Assembly: GCA_023142175.1 (NCBI GenBank)
Contig: JAGLJX010000002.1
Location: 1-6,694, forward strand
DNA: 6,694 bases
Reading direction: 5' to 3'
From: Emcibacter sp.
GTDB lineage: Bacteria; Pseudomonadota; Alphaproteobacteria; Sphingomonadales; Emcibacteraceae
Of the stretch, positions 1-5,601 are shown piece after piece. The notes under the pieces were generated by a model that was not told where the DNA came from, made no database searches, and was given only the letters and a program-made list of their open reading frames with translations. Made by a program: the position numbers and the translations under genes. How positions within the stretch are numbered: the stretch's first letter is position 1; each line of letters starts with the position of its first letter.

Positions 1-366
1 TTTGTCAGTGACAGCGAAGTGGAACGGGTGGTTAAGGCTCTTAAGAAACAGGGCAAGCCGGATTATCTTGATAATATTACCATAGAGCCGGACGAAGGTT
101 TTGACAGTGCCTTCCTGCAAAATTCACAGATGACCCCTGCCGGGACTAAATCGAGCGGTGATGAGCTTTATGACCAGGCCGTGGCGGTGGTGGCGCGGGA
201 CAGGAAAGCCTCGACCAGCTATATTCAACGGCAATTGTCCATTGGCTATAATCGGGCCGCCAATATTATCGAAAAAATGGAACGCGAAGGCGTGGTCAGT
301 GCCGCTAATCATGTGGGTAAACGGGAAGTTTTAATCGAAGATCATAGCGGTGATCATGGTTTCTAA
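1..366 (+). CDS. ftsK: DNA translocase FtsK, C-terminal part (gamma domain), 5' end outside window
   Basis: This is the C-terminal 121 residues of FtsK, the septal DNA pump that moves chromosome ends through the division site and activates XerCD recombination at dif. The reading frame is open from the first base, so the motor domain lies upstream of the window. The fragment opens with FVSDSEVERVVKALKKQG, which matches the end of the RecA-like motor domain. An acidic linker of about 30 residues follows, then the winged-helix gamma domain from DELYDQA (visible residue 54) to about residue 112. The recognition region YIQRQLSIGYNRAANIIEKM is close to the family consensus; in known FtsK proteins this domain reads the polar KOPS sequences and contacts XerD. 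The protein ends in a short tail (EDHSGDHGF). lolA starts 67 bp downstream on the same strand, and no terminator is visible between them. Identification is secure; only the truncation limits it. Confidence 0.96.
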   Translation, partial: FVSDSEVERVVKALKKQGKPDYLDNITIEPDEGFDSAFLQNSQMTPAGTKSSGDELYDQAVAVVARDRKASTSYIQRQLSIGYNRAANIIEKMEREGVVSAANHVGKREVLIEDHSGDHGF

Positions 367-433
367 GGCCAAAATTCTGCCCTAATTGAACTTTAGGCTA
401 TATGCCAAATGGTGATAATAAAGTAAGAATAAA
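367..433 (+). other. ftsK-lolA intergenic gap with a small inverted repeat
   Basis: This is a 67-bp AT-rich gap. It contains the perfect 5-bp inverted repeat CCTAA (381-385) and TTAGG (393-397) around a 7-nt loop. No T-run follows, so it is not a convincing terminator. I see no good sigma-70 promoter with proper spacing. The lolA start at 434 has only weak purine-rich sequence (AAGTAAGAATAAA) as a possible ribosome binding site. Read-through from ftsK into lolA is plausible. Confidence 0.4.
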
Positions 434-1144
434 ATGAAGAATATATTTATCAGCCTGTTAACGGTATGTTTCATGTGGGGTCACATGGTGGCCACTGCGC
501 AAGAACCTCAGAGCGCAGAAGAGGACGCGATAGAGCGGCCAGTGGTAGAAACACTTGCCCAAAAGCAAGCCAGAACAGAGGCCGGGAATAAGGCCATAAA
601 AGCCGACACCCTTGCCAGAATAGAGCGGAGCCTTAATAGCATCCGTTCCCTGAAAGCCAACTTCGTTCAGCGTGCGCCGGATGGCACGGTGGCAGAGGGT
701 ATGCTTTATCTTGAGCGGCCCGGAAAAATTAGATTTGATTTCGGCGAAGATGCGCCCTTTCTAGTGGTGAGCAACGGAAAACTGCTCACCTTTGTGGATT
801 ATGAAGTGAAGCAGGTCAGCCGCTGGCCCATCAAGAAAACCCCGCTTGGTATTCTGGTGGATGATGAGATTAAGTTTGATTCGAAAATTGAAATTCCCGA
901 TATTATCCGCTTTGCCGGCCTTGTGAAGGTTCCGGTGATTGATCCAAAACGTCAGGAATATGGCTATATCATCCTGATATTTGAAGAAAGCACTATGGAG
1001 CTTCGTGCTTGGGAAAGCGTGGATGCGCAGGGCTATACCACACGGGTGGCTCTGGTTAATCCTGAATATAATGTGGCAATAGATAAAAAACGGTTCACCT
1101 ACAAAGACCCCCGCCCCAGAAGGCGCGGACCGCGCAGAAAGTAA
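434..1144 (+). CDS. lolA: Outer-membrane lipoprotein carrier protein LolA (periplasmic chaperone)
   Basis: LolA accepts lipoproteins released by the LolCDE transporter and ferries them across the periplasm to the outer membrane. The 236-residue product begins with a Sec signal peptide (MKN, then a hydrophobic stretch from about residue 4 to 20) and a likely signal peptidase I site after ATA (residue 22, with A20 and A22 at -3 and -1). An acidic spacer to about residue 60 precedes the LolA fold. The core starts with LNSIRSLKANFVQ (67-79), and the family hallmark LYLERPGKIRFDF lies at 91-103, where R100 probably corresponds to the conserved arginine that latches the lipid cavity. VSNGKLLTFVDYEVKQVSRWPI (112-133) and TPLGILVDD (136-144) are also typical of alphaproteobacterial LolA. 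The C-terminus is unusually basic (PRPRRRGPRRK). Position after ftsK and before xthA supports the call. No terminator follows until 1359. Confidence 0.93.
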   Translation: MKNIFISLLTVCFMWGHMVATAQEPQSAEEDAIERPVVETLAQKQARTEAGNKAIKADTLARIERSLNSIRSLKANFVQRAPDGTVAEGMLYLERPGKIRFDFGEDAPFLVVSNGKLLTFVDYEVKQVSRWPIKKTPLGILVDDEIKFDSKIEIPDIIRFAGLVKVPVIDPKRQEYGYIILIFEESTMELRAWESVDAQGYTTRVALVNPEYNVAIDKKRFTYKDPRPRRRGPRRK

Positions 1145-1208
1145 TAAGTTGATGTTATCTGCATGACCGACTCCCGCCCCGTAAATATGCGCGCAATAGT
1201 AGCCAGCC

Positions 1209-1236
1209 CTTGAAAATATGAAATCATTACCTATAT
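1209..1236 (+). promoter_or_regulatory. RpoH (sigma-32)-like promoter upstream of a putative small RNA
   Basis: CTTGAAA at 1209-1215 and ACCTATAT at 1229-1236 are separated by 13 nt. Heat-shock sigma factor promoters follow CTTGAAA, 11-16 nt, CCCCATNT. The -35 half is a full match, and the -10 half matches at five of the seven fixed positions. A sigma-70 reading (TTGAAA, 16 nt, TATATC at 1232-1237) is also possible but has a poorer -10. Transcription would begin near 1242-1245, just before the hairpins described in the next entry. Seen: the motif and spacing. Inferred: the sigma factor and use. Confidence 0.45.
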
Positions 1237-1242
1237 CTAATA

Positions 1243-1391
1243 TATAGTTCGGAATGTGCTGATGTGCGATCATTCTTCCTCAGATCGTAGTCGCTTCGGA
1301 TTATGCTGCAAGAGGTTTTCCCTCCCCCTTCCTCTTGCTAGTGCTAATTGCACAGAACTGCCCGGTCAGAAATCTGGCCGGGCAATTTTTT
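1243..1391 (+). ncRNA. Putative small RNA with two CU-rich hairpin loops and an intrinsic terminator
   Basis: The lolA-downstream gap contains three successive hairpins on the plus strand. Hairpin 1 has arms TGCGATC (1265-1271) and GATCGTA (1283-1289, one G-U pair) around the 11-nt loop ATTCTTCCTCA. Hairpin 2 has perfect 8-bp arms GCAAGAGG (1308-1315) and CCTCTTGC (1331-1338) around the pyrimidine-only loop TTTTCCCTCCCCCTT; it can be extended outward with bulges by ATTA/TAAT pairing. Hairpin 3 is the terminator at 1359-1391. Loops carrying CUUCCUC and CCCUCCCCC are complementary to Shine-Dalgarno sequences. Two CU-rich loops followed by a terminator is the layout of alphaproteobacterial anti-SD RNAs such as Rhodobacter CcsR/cuckoo RNAs and the rhizobial alpha-r14 family. 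The 5' end (about 1243) is inferred from the promoter. It could instead be a lolA 3' UTR or a processed 3' fragment. No coding potential is evident on this strand. Confidence 0.55.
1359..1391 (+). terminator. Rho-independent terminator
   Basis: An 11-bp GC-rich stem with arms TGCCCGGTCAG (1359-1369) and CTGGCCGGGCA (1374-1384, one G-U pair) closes the 4-nt loop AAAT. It is followed by six T residues at 1386-1391. On the minus strand no T-run follows, so it acts on plus-strand transcripts. It ends the putative small RNA (and any lolA read-through) and insulates the next gene, whose promoter begins only 4 bp later. Confidence 0.92.
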
Positions 1392-1394
1392 ATC

Positions 1395-1422
1395 TTGAGT
1401 GGCGGCATTAATGATCTATAAC
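1395..1422 (+). promoter_or_regulatory. Sigma-70-type promoter placed for a leaderless transcript
   Basis: TTGAGT (1395-1400) and TATAAC (1417-1422) are separated by 16 bp. They match the TTGACA and TATAAT consensus at four and five of six positions. The expected transcription start, about 6-9 nt after the -10 box, is 1428-1431, which coincides with the ATG at 1431. No Shine-Dalgarno sequence lies within 15 nt upstream of that ATG. Both facts point to a leaderless mRNA, a common class in alphaproteobacteria. Confidence 0.55.
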
Positions 1423-1430
1423 TCTTGGAT

Positions 1431-2015
1431 ATGGACGAGCAAGAAATTGAAATTGATGCGCTGACGGAATATCCGACCCTTGTTTCGGTATCGCGCTTTA
1501 CCAAGTTGATCCCGCGTACGGACTGGTTCCGTTATGTGGGCGAACCGTTGGAAAAGGACGTGCTGGAAAAGGCGCGTGTCTATATTGATGCGCTTGGTTT
1601 TCCCGAAGCCACAGCGGCACAAGTGGAAGACTGGCAGGAAGCGGGCTATACATTGGAGACCAATGATTTCAACAGCCCGTTCTGGGAGGTGGAGCAACAG
1701 CTTATGGCCGCGCTCATCGTGGAGGTCACCGATAATATTGATCCCCAACTTTTGGAAATGGTGTTGGCTAATGTGACCAGTGTGGCCTCGGAATATGTCG
1801 GTGAAGGGGTGATGATGGCCGCTGACCGCTGGGACATACAGGACGAGGAACTTATGAAAGCCGCTATTGGCGAAGGGGTTCAGGCCTGCTATCAGGCCGC
1901 ATTGGTTATTGCCGCAGGGGTTGATGATGATCACCCTTTCACCCTGAAATATCAGATGTTTGAAGGCGGATGGTGGCCGCTGGGGGTGATGGGTAATACG
2001 TTTAATATATTCTAA
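1431..2015 (+). CDS. Unrecognised 194-residue acidic cytoplasmic protein
   Basis: I do not recognise a family. The protein is strongly acidic, starting MDEQEIEIDALTEYP. It has no signal peptide and no clear transmembrane helix. The middle (about 84-163) looks alpha-helical and mildly amphipathic, with hydrophobic patches LMAALIVEV (91-99), LLEMVLANV (107-115) and YQAALVIAAGV (154-164). Aromatic clusters stand near both ends: DWFRYVG (31-37) and the C-terminal FEGGWWPLGVMGNTFNIF (177-194). No catalytic motif or metal-binding cluster is visible. ATG 1431 is preferred over an in-frame TTG at 1425 because it fits the upstream promoter; the stop at 1419 excludes anything longer. It has its own promoter and is separated from lolA by a terminator, and xthA follows 23 bp later on the same strand, so the two may be co-transcribed. 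The reading frame is intact and normal in composition, so a real gene is very likely. Confidence 0.8.
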   Translation: MDEQEIEIDALTEYPTLVSVSRFTKLIPRTDWFRYVGEPLEKDVLEKARVYIDALGFPEATAAQVEDWQEAGYTLETNDFNSPFWEVEQQLMAALIVEVTDNIDPQLLEMVLANVTSVASEYVGEGVMMAADRWDIQDEELMKAAIGEGVQACYQAALVIAAGVDDDHPFTLKYQMFEGGWWPLGVMGNTFNIF

Positions 2016-2038
2016 GTGATATTTATTAAGGGATAATA

Positions 2039-2836
2039 ATGGCAAAAATCAAGCTGATAACATGGAATATAAACTCCGTGCGCGCACGTATAGATCAGGT
2101 CGGCCAATTGGTCGAAGATTACGTCCCCGATGTGATCTGTTTTCAGGAAACCAAGGTTCAGGACCATATGTTCCCGGAAAAATATTTCACCGAACGGGGT
2201 TATATTCATAACGCCATAGCTGGGCAAAAGTCCTATAACGGTGTTGCTATTATGTCGCGTATTCCGCTGGAAAATACCGACCGACGCGATTGGTGCGGGA
2301 AGGGTGATGCCCGTCATATTGAAGCGACCCTTCCCGGCGGTATCAGCCTGCATAATTTTTATGTGCCTGCCGGTGGTGAAGTGCCGGATGCGGCGGTCAA
2401 TGATAAATTCGCTCATAAGCTGGATTTTCTCGATGAAATGACCGAATGGTCAAGTGATCTGCCCAAGGACGGTAAATACATTCTGGTGGGGGATCTGAAT
2501 ATAGCCCCTTACGAGAGCGATGTCTGGTCCCATAAGAAGCTGCTGAAAGTGATCAGTCACACGCCGCTGGAATGTGAAAAGATGATGACTTTGATGGAAG
2601 CCCACGACTGGTTTGATGTGATGCGCCATTTTGTCCCAGAACCCGAACGGCTCTATAGCTGGTGGTCATATCGGGCCAAAGACTGGAAAGCCGCCGACAA
2701 AGGCCGCAGGCTCGATCATATTTGGACCAGTCCTGCCCTGAAAGCCAGTATGGCAAGTATGGAAGTATTGGAAGCAGCGCGGGGTTGGGTCAAACCCTCT
2801 GATCACGCGCCGGTGATGGTTGAAATTAAAGCTTAG
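2039..2836 (+). CDS. xthA: Exodeoxyribonuclease III (AP endonuclease)
   Basis: This Mg-dependent enzyme cuts DNA 5' of abasic sites and degrades 3' ends in base excision repair. The 265 residues are close to the E. coli enzyme (268) and form one endonuclease/exonuclease/phosphatase domain. All expected active-site residues are present: N10 in TWNINSVRAR, E37 in CFQETK, Y108 in NFYVPAGGE, D152 and N154 in VGDLNIAP, D226 in RRLDHIW, and D255-H256 in SDHAP. The YSWWSYR segment (206-212) is also typical. The YVPAGGEVPD...KFAHKLDFLDEM stretch is, from memory, the alphaproteobacterial form. ATG 2039 is preceded by AAGGGA at 2028-2033 with 5 nt spacing, which supports this start. It probably shares a transcript with the 1431-2015 gene. 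Its stop (TAG 2834-2836) lies inside the 3' end of the opposing ligase gene, an 11-bp convergent overlap. A specific call as XthA over a closely related ExoIII paralogue rests on context. Confidence 0.95.
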   Translation: MAKIKLITWNINSVRARIDQVGQLVEDYVPDVICFQETKVQDHMFPEKYFTERGYIHNAIAGQKSYNGVAIMSRIPLENTDRRDWCGKGDARHIEATLPGGISLHNFYVPAGGEVPDAAVNDKFAHKLDFLDEMTEWSSDLPKDGKYILVGDLNIAPYESDVWSHKKLLKVISHTPLECEKMMTLMEAHDWFDVMRHFVPEPERLYSWWSYRAKDWKAADKGRRLDHIWTSPALKASMASMEVLEAARGWVKPSDHAPVMVEIKA

Positions 2837-4421
2837 CTTCCTGCTGACGCAGGACAAACCGTTGAATTTTTCCGGTTTCGGTTTTTGGCAGGCTGTGAAC
2901 AAATGCGATAGCGCGGGGATATTTGTAGGGCGCGATGGCATCTTTAACAAACGTCTGAAGCTCTGTGACCAATGCCTCACTGCCGGTGAAATTTTCTGAC
3001 AGCACGATGAAGGCTTTGACGATCTGTCCGCGTGCCGCGTCCGGTGATGCCACGACCGCACACTCATTGACCGCAGGATGATCCATTAGCGCCTCTTCCA
3101 CTTCCGGTCCGCCGATATTATAGCCCGACGATACGATCATGTCATCATCGCGGGCCTGAAACCAGAAATAACCATCCTCATCCATACGGTAAGCATCGCC
3201 GGTCACATTCCAGCCATTGCGGATATAGGTTGATTGTCTTGGGTCGGCCAGATATTTGCAGCCTGTCGGCCCTTTAATAGCGAGCCGTCCCACCACTCCG
3301 GCGGGCAGGGGCTTGTCATTGTCATCCAGAATACAGGCCTGATAGCCGACGATGGGTTTCCCCGTGGCACCGGGCCGGATGTCATCACCCTTGGCCGAAA
3401 TGAAAATATGGATCATTTCTGTGGCCCCGATACCATCAATCATTCTAAGCCCCGTGGCCTTCTCCCACGCGTTATATGTGGGTAGGGGCAGATGCTCGCC
3501 CGCGGAAACACAGGCCGTAAGGCAGGACAGGTCATGGTCGGCCACATTCGCCAGCATGGCCCGGTATGCGGTCGGGGCGGTAAAGCTCCATGTGGCACGG
3601 AAGCGGGCGATAGATTCCAGATAAGCATCCGGACTGCCCTGCTCCAAAAGTACCGTCGTCGCGCCCACATGAAAAGGAAAGCCCAGAAGCGCCCCAAGAC
3701 CAAAGGTAAAGGCCAGTGGCGGGCTGCCGATAACCACATCATCCTCTGTGATGCCCAACAGGCGACTACCGACCAGATGACACATGGACATGATGTCTTC
3801 GTGAAAATGCATACATCCCTTGGGGTTGCCGGTTGTGCCGCTGGTGAAGGCGATCAGGGCGACATCCTTCGCCGCAGTTTTCACTGGTGTGAAATCATTT
3901 GGTTTGCTCGCCATACGGCTTATGAGTTCGGAGAAATACAAAATGTTTTTCAGAACCGGAGCTGTGGATTTTGCTTGTTCAAGCTCATCCTTCAACCGCT
4001 CGTCACATAAAGCCAAAGCAACTTCGGCTTTTTTGATCACCGGTACCAGATCCCTTGCCCGCAGCAGGGGCATAGTGGAGACGGCAATGCCGCCGGCCTT
4101 CAGCACCGCAAACCAGCAGGCCACCATCATGGGATTATTGGCGGAACGCAGCAACACGCGGTTGCCGCTTTTCAACCCCATGTCTGTTACCAGAATATGG
4201 GCGATCTGATTTGATTTTTCATAAATATCGCGGTAGGTCCAGCTCTCGTCAGGGGTGAGGATTGCAATCTTGTCGCCGCGTCCGACAGCGATATTACGGT
4301 CCAGCAATTCCACAGCTGCATTCAGATAGGTTGGATAATTAAGTTCCGGCAAATCATGGATAAAATCCGGCATGGCATCCGGTGCGGGTAAATTACGATT
4401 GGCAAACTTGTCTTCATACAT
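2826..4421 (-). CDS. Benzoate/2-aminobenzoate-type CoA ligase (AMP-forming)
   Basis: An ANL-superfamily ligase that would convert a carboxylic acid, ATP and CoA to the acyl-CoA, AMP and PPi. The 531 residues are full length for the benzoate-CoA ligase family. Adenylation motifs appear in order: the P-loop TSGTTGNPKG (193-202), aromatic-rich SPPLAFTFGLGALLGFPF (233-250), GATEM (332-336), TGDAYRMDEDGY (407-418), RDDDMIVSSGYNIGGPEVE (424-442), and PKTETGK with the catalytic lysine at K518. The N-terminal opening (LPAPDAMPDFIHDLPELNYP) and NPMMVACWFAVLKAGGIAVSTMPLLRA resemble 2-aminobenzoate-CoA ligases. Substrate cannot be read with certainty, and other aryl or alicyclic acids are possible. The start ATG (4419-4421) lies 2 bp after the acyl-CoA dehydrogenase stop, with only a weak GGGTGA ribosome binding site, so translation is probably coupled. 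It is the last gene of the minus-strand operon. Confidence 0.85.
   Translation of the reverse strand: MYEDKFANRNLPAPDAMPDFIHDLPELNYPTYLNAAVELLDRNIAVGRGDKIAILTPDESWTYRDIYEKSNQIAHILVTDMGLKSGNRVLLRSANNPMMVACWFAVLKAGGIAVSTMPLLRARDLVPVIKKAEVALALCDERLKDELEQAKSTAPVLKNILYFSELISRMASKPNDFTPVKTAAKDVALIAFTSGTTGNPKGCMHFHEDIMSMCHLVGSRLLGITEDDVVIGSPPLAFTFGLGALLGFPFHVGATTVLLEQGSPDAYLESIARFRATWSFTAPTAYRAMLANVADHDLSCLTACVSAGEHLPLPTYNAWEKATGLRMIDGIGATEMIHIFISAKGDDIRPGATGKPIVGYQACILDDNDKPLPAGVVGRLAIKGPTGCKYLADPRQSTYIRNGWNVTGDAYRMDEDGYFWFQARDDDMIVSSGYNIGGPEVEEALMDHPAVNECAVVASPDAARGQIVKAFIVLSENFTGSEALVTELQTFVKDAIAPYKYPRAIAFVHSLPKTETGKIQRFVLRQQEAKL
2839..2854. repeat. Small hairpin at the convergent xthA/ligase junction
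   Basis: The perfect inverted repeat TCCTGC (2839-2844), loop TGAC, GCAGGA (2849-2854) lies 2 bp after the xthA stop codon and inside the last codons of the ligase gene. No clear T-run follows on either strand, so it is a weak terminator candidate at best. It is the only hairpin close to the xthA end. Confidence 0.35.
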
Positions 4422-4423
4422 CG

Positions 4424-5599
4424 CTATTCACCCGTCTGATAGGGGAGCATGGCCTGTCCGGCAATAATAATTTTCTGCACCTCTGATGCGCCTTCATATA
4501 TGCGTAAAGATCGTACTTCCCGATAAAGTTTTTCCACAGTTTCGCCAAAAACCACGCCCTGCCCACCAAAAATCTGAATGGCATCATCAATGATCTTCTG
4601 GGCGGCTTCGGTGGCATAAAGTTTCGCCATCGCAGCTTCGCGGGTGACGCGGTCGGCAACACAATCCTTGACCCATGCCGCCCGGTAAATCAGCAGCGCA
4701 CTGGCATCAATATTGAGCGCCATATCACCGAGCTTGCTTTGAATGATCTGAAGATTGGTCATGGGGGCGCCGAATATATGGCGGCTCGTGGCGCGCTTCA
4801 TGGCCTCATGCATGGCTCGTTTGGCAAATCCCATGGACGCTGCGCCAACGGTGGTACGGAAAATATCGAGGGTTGCCATCGCATACTTAAAACCGCGTCC
4901 CTGCTCACCGATCAACGCAGATTTCGGCACCCGACATTCTGTGAATTTCAGCTTGGCTAAGGGGTGCGGTGCGGTCACTTCAATCTTTTCAGCAATCTCA
5001 AGCCCCGTGGTTGTAGCGTCAACTATGATCGCCGAAATACCTTTAGAACCTGATGTGCCTTCCTCTCTGGCAAAGACCGTATAATAGTCGGCAATTCCAC
5101 CGTTGGAAATCCATGTCTTGCAGCCGTTCAGGACAAGTTCGTCGCCGTCTTCGCGGAAGCTGGTGGCCATGGCTGCAACATCTGATCCGGCATCCGGTTC
5201 CGACAGCGCGAAGGCGGCGATCTTGTCGCCCTGACCCACGGCGGTGAGATATTCTGTCTTTTGATCCTCAGAGCCAAACAGCGATATTGTGCCACTGCCC
5301 AGACCCTGCATGGCGAAGGCAAAATCGGCGAGGCCATCATGGCGGGCCAGCGTTTCCCGGATCAGGCACAGGGAACGCACATCAAGTTTATCATGCGCGC
5401 CGCCATAGGCTTTGGGTACGGCATAGCGCAGCCAGCCAGCGGCCCCTAATTTGCTTACCAGTGTTTGGCACATCTGATCGGCATCTTCGCGCTCATGGGA
5501 AATATCGGTGAGGTTTTCCGTACACCAAGCGTCCAGTTCGAGCGCGAGTGTCTTGTGGTGTGCGTCAAGGAACGGCCAGTCTAGATAAGTCTGATCCAT
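4424..5599 (-). CDS. Acyl-CoA dehydrogenase
   Basis: An FAD-dependent flavoenzyme that introduces an alpha,beta double bond into an acyl-CoA and passes electrons to electron-transfer flavoprotein. The 391 residues are the normal length and cover the N-terminal helical, middle beta and C-terminal helical domains. Signature segments are [10 protein letters not shown] (131-140), WISNGG (163-168; FAD and substrate contacts), RHIFGAPM (273-280), QIFGGQGV (342-349) and [10 protein letters not shown] (366-375). E369 in YEG is at the position of the catalytic base of medium-chain dehydrogenases. Substrate is not readable, but neighbours suggest an intermediate of ring-derived acid breakdown. It is 2 bp downstream of the crotonase gene and 2 bp upstream of the ligase gene. 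ATG 5597-5599 is fixed by a strong ribosome binding site (GAGGGGGA, 5607-5614). Confidence 0.93.
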   Translation of the reverse strand: MDQTYLDWPFLDAHHKTLALELDAWCTENLTDISHEREDADQMCQTLVSKLGAAGWLRYAVPKAYGGAHDKLDVRSLCLIRETLARHDGLADFAFAMQGLGSGTISLFGSEDQKTEYLTAVGQGDKIAAFALSEPDAGSDVAAMATSFREDGDELVLNGCKTWISNGGIADYYTVFAREEGTSGSKGISAIIVDATTTGLEIAEKIEVTAPHPLAKLKFTECRVPKSALIGEQGRGFKYAMATLDIFRTTVGAASMGFAKRAMHEAMKRATSRHIFGAPMTNLQIIQSKLGDMALNIDASALLIYRAAWVKDCVADRVTREAAMAKLYATEAAQKIIDDAIQIFGGQGVVFGETVEKLYREVRSLRIYEGASEVQKIIIAGQAMLPYQTGE

Positions 5600-5601
5600 G
5601 A

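Noticed and set aside
381..397. The CCTAA/TTAGG inverted repeat after ftsK as a terminator
   Set aside because: The stem is only 5 bp, AT-rich, and has no T-run behind it.
1254..1269. Short tandem ATGTGC repeat (ATGTGCTG ATGTGCGA)
   Set aside because: Two copies of six bases are likely by chance and do not form part of a larger array.
761..1273. A 170-codon open frame on the minus strand opposite lolA
   Set aside because: It lies almost wholly over lolA, which is identified by motifs; its sequence resembles nothing and is an antisense shadow.
1145..1391. 6S RNA, SRP RNA or tmRNA in the gap after lolA
   Set aside because: There is no long-range pairing of the two ends with a central bubble (6S), no SRP GGAAG-type apical loop region, and no tRNA-like ends or tag reading frame (tmRNA).
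1425..1430. TTG at 1425 as the start of the unknown gene
   Set aside because: It is in frame, but the expected transcription start lies at or after 1428, so ATG 1431 is the simpler start.
1416..2045. A 209-codon open frame on the minus strand, longer than the plus-strand gene it covers
   Set aside because: Its composition is odd (many His, Arg, Phe, Cys), as is usual for an antisense shadow. It runs against the direction of the neighbouring genes, and the plus-strand protein is normal in composition with a well-placed promoter.
2839..2854. The TCCTGC/GCAGGA hairpin as a bidirectional terminator
   Set aside because: The stem is short and neither strand has a run of T after it; kept only as a repeat.
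3492..4010. A 172-codon open frame on the plus strand opposite the CoA ligase
   Set aside because: The ligase has every adenylation motif in the same span; the opposite frame is basic, low in order and without family features.
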